Shown: piece by piece, positions 26,127 to 33,871 of the stretch
Position numbering within the stretch: the stretch's first letter is position 1
Layout of the letters: each line of letters opens with the position of its first letter
Source of the DNA: CP2-2F sp034436355
GTDB taxonomy: Bacteria > Chloroflexota > Anaerolineae > Aggregatilineales > UBA2796
Assembly (NCBI GenBank): GCA_034436355.1
Contig: DAOTVQ010000043.1
Span: forward strand, 127,606 to 191,605
Length of the DNA stretch: 64,000 nucleotides
Reading direction: 5' to 3'
The notes under the pieces: generated by a model
Seen by the model: only the letters and a program-made list of their open reading frames with translations
Told to the model about the DNA's origin: nothing
Databases searched by the model: none
Program-made: the position numbers and the translations under genes

Positions 26127-27115
26127 TACTTGCCTAGTGCCTCTACGATTGTCTTCATGTTGTAGCGCATCATCTTAAGGTAGGTCTCGCCTTCGCTGCC
26201 TGCCTCACCCAAGGCATCGGTGAACAGCGGCGGCGCTAAGGTGACGCCTGCTTCACGGGCAATCTGCTCCATCAGGCGCGGATTGCTGACGTTATCGGCA
26301 AAGATGGCAGGCACGCCTGCTGCTTTCACGCGCTCGATCAGCGCGGCGATCTCACCGGCGGAAGGATCGGCTGCTTCAGTTGTCACACCGAGTGCGCTGT
26401 CCACGGCAAAGCCATAGCGTGCGCCGAAATAGGCAAAGGTATCGTGCGTGGTGATCAGCGTGCGGCGCGCTTCGGGTAACCCTTCGGCAGCGAACAACAG
26501 ATCGGCATCCAGCAAGCCTAGCTCGATGATGTAGGTTGCGGCATTCAGCGTGTAGCTATCGGCATTTTCAGCGTCGGCAGCGATTAGGGCATCGCGGATG
26601 CGCTCGACAATCTTGATGGTGAGCGAGACATCGTGCCATACATGCGGATCAAATTCGCCGTGTTCATGCTCACCTTTGTGATCTTCGTCTTCGTCCTTAT
26701 CGCCTTCGCCGCCTTTGTGCATGTCATCATCATCGTCATGATGTCCATCGAACTTGATTAGTTCCATGCCTTCGGTCAGCACGATGCGCGTGCCTTTGGC
26801 ACCTGATGACTCGATCAGCCCATCTAGCCACGACTCAAATTCTGCGCCGATCTCGAAAATCAGGGCAGCCTCGCTCAAGGTGGCGCTGTCGGCAGGGCTT
26901 GGTTCGTAGGTGTGCGTATCGCTGCCAGCACCGACCAATACTTTCAGATCAACTTTATCGGCAGCAACATTCGCCACCAGATCGCCCAAAATGCTGAAGG
27001 TTGCCACCACCTTCAAGGGCGTCTGTGCCGTGCTGCGCGTAACGGGCAAAGCAAGCACTGCCAGCAGGGCAGCGCATACCAACACTGTGAAAATGCGTGT
27101 GCGGGTAAAAAGCAT
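26126..27115 (-). CDS. znuA: Zinc/manganese ABC transporter substrate-binding protein
   Basis: A 329-residue cluster A-I binding protein with a cleavable signal peptide (residues 1-30, ending STAQ). Metal-site segments are DTHTYEPSP, the WHDVS after DPHV, TTHDTFAYFGARYG and the late DALGE. Between residues ~120 and 155 is a loop of His, Asp and Glu (GHHDDDDD, HKGEHEHGE), the acidic His-rich loop common in zinc-specific ZnuA proteins; this favours zinc over manganese. AAGGAG precedes the ATG. First gene of the operon behind a consensus promoter with an overlapping dyad. Confidence 0.93.
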   Translation of the reverse strand: MLFTRTRIFTVLVCAALLAVLALPVTRSTAQTPLKVVATFSILGDLVANVAADKVDLKVLVGAGSDTHTYEPSPADSATLSEAALIFEIGAEFESWLDGLIESSGAKGTRIVLTEGMELIKFDGHHDDDDDMHKGGEGDKDEDEDHKGEHEHGEFDPHVWHDVSLTIKIVERIRDALIAADAENADSYTLNAATYIIELGLLDADLLFAAEGLPEARRTLITTHDTFAYFGARYGFAVDSALGVTTEAADPSAGEIAALIERVKAAGVPAIFADNVSNPRLMEQIAREAGVTLAPPLFTDALGEAGSEGETYLKMMRYNMKTIVEALGK

Positions 27116-27139
27116 CGCGGGTGGTCTCCTTAAGCGTTA

Positions 27140-27183
27140 TTGACGCTGTGTCTCATTATATCCTTTCTGAGACGAGGTGTCAA
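27140..27183 (-). promoter_or_regulatory. Consensus promoter inside a dyad operator, znuACB
   Basis: On the minus strand TTGACA (27183-27178), 17 bases, TATAAT (27160-27155): a perfect sigma70 promoter. A dyad spans it: TTGAC/GTCAA at the outer edges and GTCTCA (27150-27155)/TGAGAC (27168-27173) inside. Such a strong promoter covered by a dyad fits repression by a Zur-, MntR- or DtxR-type metal regulator; which one is not encoded here. Confidence 0.75.
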
Positions 27184-27202
27184 TTTTAAGGGCATGTAAA
27201 AA

Positions 27203-27219
27203 GTGGTACTGTGTACCAC
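27203..27219. other. Short perfect palindrome in the divergent region
   Basis: GTGGTAC-TGT-GTACCAC, a 7-base perfect inverted repeat between znuA and the divergent glycosyltransferase. It could be a second operator; no promoter is evident for the glycosyltransferase. Confidence 0.35.
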
Positions 27220-27301
27220 CCAGGCTTCTCTCTAGCGCCCTACCCGCTGCCGCGCTAGAATGGCACACCATCAGTAGCCTTTCCACACAGGGCAAACTAG
27301 C

Positions 27302-28450
27302 ATGACGGCGCGCAATTTGCTTTTCATCACCACCTATACAGGCATTGGCGGCGGCGAGTCGCTGACGCTGAACCTGATGAACGCGCTAGATCGCGTGCGC
27401 TTTACGCCGCACCTGCTCACGCCGCAGACGGGCAAATTTCCAGAGGCAGCTACTAAATTAGGCGTTCAGGTAGCGCATTTGCCCTTTCGCGGCACCAGCA
27501 CCTTCTTCGTGCCGATCCTGTGGGCAAGGTTGCCCATCGTGGCAAAGCTGCGCGCACACCTTACCCACAACGCTATCAGCGCCGTGATCAGCGACTATCA
27601 CAGCCTGCCCTTTATTGTGCCAGCCGCACGCCGCCTCAACATTCCCGTGATCTGGAACGCGATGGGCTGGTGGTTTCCCATTCATGCTTGGCAGCGGCGC
27701 TTTTTTCAGCAACAGGTCAGCCGCATTGTGGCGATCAGCAGCGCCGTGAAGGAAAAGCTGCTCGGCACGCCGCCCAAATTACCGCCCGACCTGATCAGCG
27801 TGCAAATTCCCGGTGTGGATAGCGCGCAGCATTATCCGAATGCCGTCAGCGGTATGGCTGTGCGCGCTCACCTGAACATTGGCGCTGAAACGCCGCTGGT
27901 TGCCATGATCGCACGCTTTCAAGATGTGAAAGGGCATGATTACTTCCTGGATGCGGCGCATCTCATTCGCCGTGCTGTGCCGAACGTCCGCTTTGCCGTG
28001 GCGGGCGAGAATGTCTTTGGCGTCTCGAAAGATGAGGCGTATAAACAGCGCATTTTGGCACGGGTGAACCAAGATGACGCGCTGCGTGAGGCGGTGACTT
28101 TTCTCGGTTTCTGGAGCGACTCGCGGGAGGTGATCGCTGCCGCCGATGTGATGGTGTGCAGCTCGTGGTTCGAGTCGCTGAGCATGGTTGCCCTTGAAAG
28201 TATGGCGATGGCGCGTCCGATAGTCAGCACGCGGGTTGGCGGTCCTGCTGAGACGATCCGCGAGGGCGAGACGGGCTATCTGGTGCCGCCGCGTGATGCA
28301 CCCGCCCTTGCCGAGCGCGTCATCGCCTTGCTAAACGACCCTGCGTCGCGGCAAGCGATGGGTGAACGTGGCGCGGCGCATGTGCGCGAACACTTTAGCG
28401 CGGCACGCTATGCAGCGGCAATCTCTGATCTGGTTGAGGCGGTGGGGTAA
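27302..28450 (+). CDS. Glycosyltransferase, GT4 family
   Basis: A 382-residue GT-B glycosyltransferase. The N-terminal domain begins LLFITTYTGIGGGES, with the glycine-rich acceptor loop, and the C-terminal domain has PLVAMIARFQDVKGHDYFLDA, VTFLGFWSDSREVIAAADV and the nucleotide-sugar site SWFESLSMVALESMAMARP, with the spaced glutamates of GT4 enzymes. It probably adds a sugar to a surface glycolipid or polysaccharide on the cytoplasmic side. Acceptor and sugar are unknown. No clear ribosome site precedes the ATG. Confidence 0.9.
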   Translation: MTARNLLFITTYTGIGGGESLTLNLMNALDRVRFTPHLLTPQTGKFPEAATKLGVQVAHLPFRGTSTFFVPILWARLPIVAKLRAHLTHNAISAVISDYHSLPFIVPAARRLNIPVIWNAMGWWFPIHAWQRRFFQQQVSRIVAISSAVKEKLLGTPPKLPPDLISVQIPGVDSAQHYPNAVSGMAVRAHLNIGAETPLVAMIARFQDVKGHDYFLDAAHLIRRAVPNVRFAVAGENVFGVSKDEAYKQRILARVNQDDALREAVTFLGFWSDSREVIAAADVMVCSSWFESLSMVALESMAMARPIVSTRVGGPAETIREGETGYLVPPRDAPALAERVIALLNDPASRQAMGERGAAHVREHFSAARYAAAISDLVEAVG

Positions 28451-28463
28451 AGATGACTATTAT

Positions 28464-28516
28464 GTAACTGACCACTGCTACAGCATCAATAAAGCGTATA
28501 GCAGCGGTCAAGTTAC
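28464..28516. terminator. Bidirectional terminator-like hairpin
   Basis: GTAACTGACCACTGCTA and TAGCAGCGGTCAAGTTAC pair over 16 positions with one bulge and one mismatch. It fills the gap between the converging glycosyltransferase and YceI genes. Confidence 0.6.
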
Positions 28517-28523
28517 TGTGCGT

Positions 28524-29069
28524 TTAGCCTTCGAGGATTGCCTGCACGTCCAGCTCGATGGTCACTTCCTTGCCCACCAACAAGCCGCCCGCTTCCAGTG
28601 CCACATTCCACGTCAAGCCCCAGTCCTCACGGTTGATCTTGGTGCTGGCGACGAAACCGGCGCGGATCGAGCCATCCATGCCCTTGCCCTGACCCAAGAA
28701 CTCTGCCTTCAGCACGACGCTCCGCGTGGTGCCACGGATGGTCAAGTCGCCCGTGATTTCGGCGGTGTTTTCGCCCGTTGACTTCACTGCCGTGCTTTTG
28801 AAGGTGATCGTCGGGTGGTTAGCAACGTCGAAGAAATCGCCGCTGCGAAGGTGATTATCGCGGTCAGCCATGCCGGTGTTCACGCTTGCCGCATCGAGCG
28901 TAGCCTCTACAGAGGCAGCGGCAGGGTTGGCGGGATCGTAGACAATCGTGCCACCCGTGATCTTAAAGCTGCCGCGCACGGTCGTGATCATCATATGGCG
29001 AACCGAAAAGGACGCGCCGCTGTGGGCGAGGTCAATCTGCCAAACTTTGGTTGCTGTTGCAATAGACAT
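28524..29069 (-). CDS. YceI family lipid-binding-like protein
   Basis: A 181-residue YceI-domain protein, a lipocalin-like barrel that in homologues binds polyisoprenoids. Signs are WQIDLAHSGASFSVRHMMITTVRGSF, DAASVNTGMADRDNHLRSGDFFDV, ITGDLTIRGTTR and the C-terminal DVQAILEG, seen here in that order. No signal peptide is present, so this copy would stay in the cytoplasm, unlike E. coli YceI. Two related palindromes lie upstream and suggest dedicated regulation. Confidence 0.92.
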   Translation of the reverse strand: MSIATATKVWQIDLAHSGASFSVRHMMITTVRGSFKITGGTIVYDPANPAAASVEATLDAASVNTGMADRDNHLRSGDFFDVANHPTITFKSTAVKSTGENTAEITGDLTIRGTTRSVVLKAEFLGQGKGMDGSIRAGFVASTKINREDWGLTWNVALEAGGLLVGKEVTIELDVQAILEG

Positions 29070-29104
29070 ATCAGAATCCCCTTGCTTTCATTTGCTTCTC
29101 ATAA

Positions 29105-29124
29105 AAGCGGACGCTAGTCCGCTT
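29105..29124. promoter_or_regulatory. Palindromic operator-like site 1 upstream of yceI
   Basis: AAGCGGAC-GCTA-GTCCGCTT, perfect 8-base arms, 36 bases before the YceI start. It shares CGGAC/GTCCG arms with site 2. Confidence 0.6.
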
Positions 29125-29180
29125 AGCTCGTAAACAAAGATAGCACAACCGACCGTGAATTTTCCTTAGAGGCAAATTAA

Positions 29181-29200
29181 AAACGGACTATAGTCCGTTT
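29181..29200. promoter_or_regulatory. Palindromic operator-like site 2 upstream of yceI
   Basis: AAACGGAC-TATA-GTCCGTTT, a perfect 20-base palindrome whose centre lies 76 bases from that of site 1. Length and symmetry resemble TetR- or MarR-type operators. Confidence 0.6.
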
Positions 29201-29206
29201 GAGGTT

Positions 29207-29246
29207 AAAAAAGTGCCGCCTTGTGAAGAATCCTGCAAGGCGGCAC
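29207..29246 (-). terminator. Rho-independent terminator of the DsbA-like/cyclophilin gene
   Basis: On the minus strand GTGCCGCCTTG and CAAGGCGGCAC form a perfect 11-base stem followed by six Ts, starting about 24 bases after the stop codon. Confidence 0.88.
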
Positions 29247-29269
29247 AAAGTCACTAGCGTCCGTTCTGC

Positions 29270-31828
29270 CTAGCGCACGCCTAGATCCACAATTCGCACA
29301 GAGAGCAGTTTATCGCCCGCCGTTGTGGCTGTATTTGGATCACGTGGCGTGATCTGCGTCACCACTTCCATACCTTCCACAACCTGCCCAAAGATGGTGT
29401 AGCCGAGATTTTGTGCGCTCGGATCAAGACCGGGCAGCGCTTCATAGGTGATGAAGAACTGGCTGCTGGCAGAGTTTGGATCGCTGGCGCGTGCCATGCC
29501 CAACACACCCACACGGTCATACTTCACAGACGGATTCACCTCCAGCGGTAAAGTGTACCCTGCACCACCCGTGCCAGTGCCTGTCGGATCGCCGCCTTGT
29601 GCCACAAAGCCGGGGATGACGCGATGAAAAGTTGTGCCGTCGTAGAAGCCTTGCCGCGCCAAAAACACAAAGGCGTTCACGTGCTGCGGTGCAACTTGTG
29701 GGTAGAGTTGAATGACAATCCGTCCCTTTTCAGTGGTCAGGATGGCGCAGTAGGTGTTCTTGATATCAATGACCTGCTCAGGTGCGCTGAATTGCTTGCC
29801 CATCGCATCGGTTGGCGTACTATCATCTTCAGGATCAGCCACGCCGACACAAGCACCCTGCCCAAGCGCGGACGGTGAGAAGCCTGCCAAAGTTGGGGCG
29901 GGTGTAGGCGTTAGCACGGGCGTTGGCGTAGCATTCAAGCGCGCTTCGACGGCGCTGATGCTCAGCGCGGCATCCAACACAAGCGACTGCGTAAAGCGCT
30001 CAAAGATAGCATTCATCTGCTGGCGCTGGTTCGGCATACTGACCGCCTGAATGAGCAGCACATAGCCGGGCGCCACATCCAGCAACCACACCTTACGCTC
30101 AAGATCAACATAGCCGCCGTTCACACGATCCTGCACCGATTGATACTGCACAACGCCCGCCCCTTTCAGTGCATTTGCTGCTACAGGCTCAATGGTGATG
30201 TTTGGTTCGCGCCCAAAGACAGCGGTCACGAGGGCAAGCGCGTCAGCATCTGCGCCCGCCTCTGGCACCCCTAACGAGCCAACCAGCCGCACGCTTAGGC
30301 TGATGTTGTTGTTTGCAGGGTCTTCTGGCGAGAGCAAGTTGTAGGCAACTGCGCTGGCGCTAGGGTTTGCCTCCACACGCCATGTCTGCGGCGCATCAAA
30401 ACTAATGGTGCCATCAGCGCTGCGGAAAGGCATGAATTGCAGGGCTGCGGCGGTGGCGCGCCCAATTGCATCTGCTGTGGCATTAAAGGTCGGCGTGAGG
30501 GTTGGCGTTGGGTTGAAAACGCGGTCAAGGGCAAGCAGCGCACCTTCACGCTCGACTTCTAGTGTCTTCGTTGCCTGTTCAAAGACCTTTTGGGTGTTCT
30601 CCCAAGCACTGCTTGGACTAACGCCCTGAATGATGATCAGGGTGACAGGGTTGAGCGCCAAAATCCAAATGTCGCGCTCCACACTAATTTGTTCACCCGT
30701 CTGTTGGTTGACATCGCGCTGCGTTTGGCGAATGCCGACGCCGCGATATTCATTGTTGCGCCCAGCAGCAACCTCACGGATTTGTGCGCCCTCTTGCCGA
30801 GCAAAGACCAACTGTGCCAATTCGGCGGGTGTGGTGGCAGGCGCAAGGTCGGGAATGCCCAAATCTTTGGTGGGTGTGATCAGCACACCAACGCCTAATG
30901 ACTCGTCATCAACGGGCGTGAAGATGTATGAGATTGGGCTGAAGGACTGCTGATTGACCTGTGCCAGCCAGCCACGCGGATATTCAAGCGCTAACAAGCC
31001 GTCGTTGCTACGCCACTGCTCAAAGGTCAGGTTGACGAAGGGATCGCTTTTGGTTGGCACGGCGGTTGGCGTAATCTGGGCAAAGGCGGTGCCTGTGGCT
31101 TGGATGGCAGCCGCCAATTCACCGCTGGTGGCACGCTCAACCAGCTTATCCACATCTTCAAATGGCACACCGCTGGTATAGCGCTCACCATCTGCCCGTG
31201 TGAACCATTCAAGGGTGCGCCCATCGTTGGCAGACCACATCAGGGTTGGTGTGAACTGAATCTGAGTTTGGTCAGCAAAGCGCGTGGCGCTCAGGATAAT
31301 CTCGGTCGTCTCACCGGATTCAACGCACGCCATCAGCGCGTCGGCATCAAGGGCAAGGCTTTCCGCTGTAGCGCGTAAGGTGGTCGGGCTGAAGCTCTGC
31401 GCGCCCTGTGCAGTGTGTTGATCAAAGAGGGCATCGTGCATTTCCCAAAAGGCGTTTTGCTTATTGGCACACAAGGCAGCCTGCGCCGCAAGGTGTGAGG
31501 GGTCATCACCCAAGCCAAAGACCATCGGCAAGAACATGAAGCGCGCCTTGCCCGTACGCACGTGCGCTTCGATGATCTGCTTCACAGTAGGGTGATAAAG
31601 GGCGCAACCGGGACACGAAAAGTTAGAGAATTCGGCAATGATCAGCCCTGCATCAGGGTTGCCTAGCACCGGAAAGCCGGCAACGGTCGTCACTTGGGTC
31701 AGATCACCATAGGGGCGCTGTGCAGAGGGTGTGGATGTGGGATCGCCTTGCGCGAAGGTGGGTGCCGCTAAGCCGATCAAGCTAATTGCCGCCGCTGTTG
31801 CCAGCGCCAGAGCCATAAAACGCCGCAT
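29270..31828 (-). CDS. Secreted DsbA-like thioredoxin / cyclophilin fusion
   Basis: An 852-residue exported protein. A signal peptide (1-27, ending TFAQ) precedes a DsbA-type thioredoxin domain with active site Cys72-Pro-Gly-Cys75 (residues ~45-245). Two diverged copies of a PsbP-like beta domain follow (about 270-420 and 460-610; compare ALEYPRGW with SFDAPQTW), joined by Pro/Thr-rich linkers. The C terminus (~690-852) is a complete cyclophilin: FHRVIPGFVAQGGDPTG, SSQFFITYEALPGLD and GYTIFGQVVEGM. The protein thus joins thiol-disulfide exchange and prolyl isomerisation, both folding steps outside the membrane. The ATG at 31828 follows AAAGG and begins the signal peptide. An upstream in-frame start is open but not signal-like. 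Confidence 0.88.
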   Translation of the reverse strand: MRRFMALALATAAAISLIGLAAPTFAQGDPTSTPSAQRPYGDLTQVTTVAGFPVLGNPDAGLIIAEFSNFSCPGCALYHPTVKQIIEAHVRTGKARFMFLPMVFGLGDDPSHLAAQAALCANKQNAFWEMHDALFDQHTAQGAQSFSPTTLRATAESLALDADALMACVESGETTEIILSATRFADQTQIQFTPTLMWSANDGRTLEWFTRADGERYTSGVPFEDVDKLVERATSGELAAAIQATGTAFAQITPTAVPTKSDPFVNLTFEQWRSNDGLLALEYPRGWLAQVNQQSFSPISYIFTPVDDESLGVGVLITPTKDLGIPDLAPATTPAELAQLVFARQEGAQIREVAAGRNNEYRGVGIRQTQRDVNQQTGEQISVERDIWILALNPVTLIIIQGVSPSSAWENTQKVFEQATKTLEVEREGALLALDRVFNPTPTLTPTFNATADAIGRATAAALQFMPFRSADGTISFDAPQTWRVEANPSASAVAYNLLSPEDPANNNISLSVRLVGSLGVPEAGADADALALVTAVFGREPNITIEPVAANALKGAGVVQYQSVQDRVNGGYVDLERKVWLLDVAPGYVLLIQAVSMPNQRQQMNAIFERFTQSLVLDAALSISAVEARLNATPTPVLTPTPAPTLAGFSPSALGQGACVGVADPEDDSTPTDAMGKQFSAPEQVIDIKNTYCAILTTEKGRIVIQLYPQVAPQHVNAFVFLARQGFYDGTTFHRVIPGFVAQGGDPTGTGTGGAGYTLPLEVNPSVKYDRVGVLGMARASDPNSASSQFFITYEALPGLDPSAQNLGYTIFGQVVEGMEVVTQITPRDPNTATTAGDKLLSVRIVDLGVR

Positions 31829-31867
31829 AGAAGTGCCTTTCTGAGGTAGAGACAATGGCAGCCTATT

Positions 31868-31894
31868 GTGGCAAACTCTTAGGCAGTTTGCCAC
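31868..31894. other. Perfect inverted repeat upstream of the fusion gene
   Basis: GTGGCAAACT and AGTTTGCCAC, perfect 10-base arms with a 7-base loop, between the ABC exporter stop and the fusion gene start. On the plus strand TTTTG follows, but no plus-strand gene reads through, so a leader hairpin, operator or weak terminator is more likely. Confidence 0.5.
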
Positions 31895-31930
31895 TTTTGT
31901 TAGCCATTTCTCAGCCAGCAAGGTGTGCGG

Positions 31931-33862
31931 CTATTCGGTTTTGGTGCGCCTGCCCAAGCTGCCCAGAATGCCCATGCGCGGCGTTCGTAAACGCTGGCTG
32001 TCGCTCATTGCTATGACATCACCAGTGTGGCTTTCGTGCGGCGCGTCTGAGAGCAGTGCGGCTGTTTCCGCTGGCAAGCGGAACTGCATGTTGTAGAGCC
32101 GCGCATACAGACCATCCAATGCCATAAGCTGCTCGTGCGTCCCCATCTCGGCGATTTTGCCGCCTTCCAGCACCACAATCCGATCTGCAACCTTAATCGT
32201 GCTGAGCCGATGCGCCACAATCAGCGTGGTGCGCCCTTGCATCAGCCGATCCAACGCCTCTTGCACCAAGCGCTCAGATTCGTTATCTAAAGCGCTGGTT
32301 GCCTCATCCAGCAGCAGGATACGTGGGTCTTTCAGGATGGCACGCGCAATCGCTACGCGCTGCCGCTGACCGCCACTTAACTTCACGCCGCGCTCGCCGA
32401 CTTCGGTATCATAGCCCTTCGGCAGCGCCGTGATGAAATCATGCGCGTTGGCAGCCTTTGCCGCCGCGATGATCGCCGCTTCATCGGCGTCCAAGCGCCC
32501 ATAGATGATGTTTTCGCGGATGGTGCCGCTAAAGAGCGTTGTCTCTTGTGGCACAATGCCGATCTGAACGCGCAAACTTGCCTGATTGATCGTCCGAATA
32601 TCACGCCCATCAAGGCGAATGCTGCCTGCTGTTGGATCGTAGAAGCGCGGAATCAGGTTGATGATGGTTGTTTTGCCGCTGCCGCTCGGTCCGACTAGGG
32701 CAACCACCTCACCGGCTGCCACCTCTAGCGAGACCTCATGCAGCACTGGCACGCCATCCTCATAGGCAAACGAGACGTTCTCAAAGGCGATCTGCCCTTC
32801 TGCTACGCTAATATCTACTGCATCAGGTGCATCTTTGACCGAGGACTGCGTATCGAGCGCCTCAAAGACGCGCCGCACACCGCCGAGCGTGCTGCGTAGC
32901 TCGGCATAGAAGCCCGCCAAGCCGCCCAATGTCGCTGCAATTGAGACGCCGTAGATCAAGAAGCTGCTGATGACAGGCAGCGTTAAACGCCCTTCGATCA
33001 CTTCTCGCCCGCCAAACCACAAGATGGCTGCCAGCGAACCAAAGCCCAAGAACGCCATTAGCGCGCCAAAGGCGGAGCGGTAGAGCGTTAGGCTGAGCGC
33101 CGTTTTGAAGGTCTTTTCCGTGCTGCGATAGTAGCGTTCAATCTCGTAATCTTCACGCACAAAGCTCTTAACGATCCGCACGCCTTGAATTGCCTCTTGC
33201 GCGTCGGCGCTGGCGGCTGCCAGTTCATCCTGATAGCGCGTGGAGAGCCGTTGCAGCGGTCTGCCAAAAAGAATTGCCACTACAAACAGCGCAGGGATTA
33301 GCACTAAGATAAAGAGTGTGAGGGAAGGATTCAGCACAAAGACGATCACCACCGAGCCGATCAGAGTCAGCACATTGCTGAGCAGTGAAGTGATATTTGT
33401 CGTAAGCAGCGTGCGAACGAGGTTCACATCACTGCTGAGGCGCGAGAGAATCTCGCCCACGCGCCGCAGCACGAAAAATTCGAGCGAAAGGCGCTGAATA
33501 TGTGCATAAAGCTGATTCCGCAGCCGAAAGACGATACGCTCACCAATGAAGGCAAGGTTATAACTCTGCACAAAGGTGAAGAATGCCTGCGCTAAAAACA
33601 AGCCGATCAGTGTCAATGTTAGTGCGTTGAGCGCTTCATAGCCCTGTTCCGCCAGCACTGCGCCAAGCAAATCGGCAATCACTAGCGGGAAGATCAAGCC
33701 TAGTCCAGTGCCGAATAACAAGCCGAAAATTGCAATTGCCAAGCGGACGCGGTGCGGCGCAAGGTAGCCAAACAAGCGCCGCCAATTGATCGGCGTTTTG
33801 GGCGTGTCTTTCGCATCAGGTTTTGGGCGAGGTGCATCGTTTTCGTCCCAGTCATCAAACAT
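31931..33862 (-). CDS. ABC exporter, fused membrane and ATPase domains (MsbA-like)
   Basis: A 643-residue half-transporter. Residues ~35-330 form six membrane helices of the type I exporter fold, with the DEAQEAIQGVRIVKSFVRED-like coupling segment spanning about 215-234. The nucleotide-binding domain has VALVGPSGSGKTTIINLI, the signature LSGGQRQRVAIARAI, RILLLDEATSALD and the switch IVAHRLSTI. It would work as a homodimer, exporting lipid, peptide or drug; the sequence does not say which. The diheme lipoprotein gene lies just upstream on the same strand, 9 bases away, so they may share a transcript. Confidence 0.93.
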   Translation of the reverse strand: MFDDWDENDAPRPKPDAKDTPKTPINWRRLFGYLAPHRVRLAIAIFGLLFGTGLGLIFPLVIADLLGAVLAEQGYEALNALTLTLIGLFLAQAFFTFVQSYNLAFIGERIVFRLRNQLYAHIQRLSLEFFVLRRVGEILSRLSSDVNLVRTLLTTNITSLLSNVLTLIGSVVIVFVLNPSLTLFILVLIPALFVVAILFGRPLQRLSTRYQDELAAASADAQEAIQGVRIVKSFVREDYEIERYYRSTEKTFKTALSLTLYRSAFGALMAFLGFGSLAAILWFGGREVIEGRLTLPVISSFLIYGVSIAATLGGLAGFYAELRSTLGGVRRVFEALDTQSSVKDAPDAVDISVAEGQIAFENVSFAYEDGVPVLHEVSLEVAAGEVVALVGPSGSGKTTIINLIPRFYDPTAGSIRLDGRDIRTINQASLRVQIGIVPQETTLFSGTIRENIIYGRLDADEAAIIAAAKAANAHDFITALPKGYDTEVGERGVKLSGGQRQRVAIARAILKDPRILLLDEATSALDNESERLVQEALDRLMQGRTTLIVAHRLSTIKVADRIVVLEGGKIAEMGTHEQLMALDGLYARLYNMQFRLPAETAALLSDAPHESHTGDVIAMSDSQRLRTPRMGILGSLGRRTKTE

Positions 33863-33871
33863 AAGGTTGTA

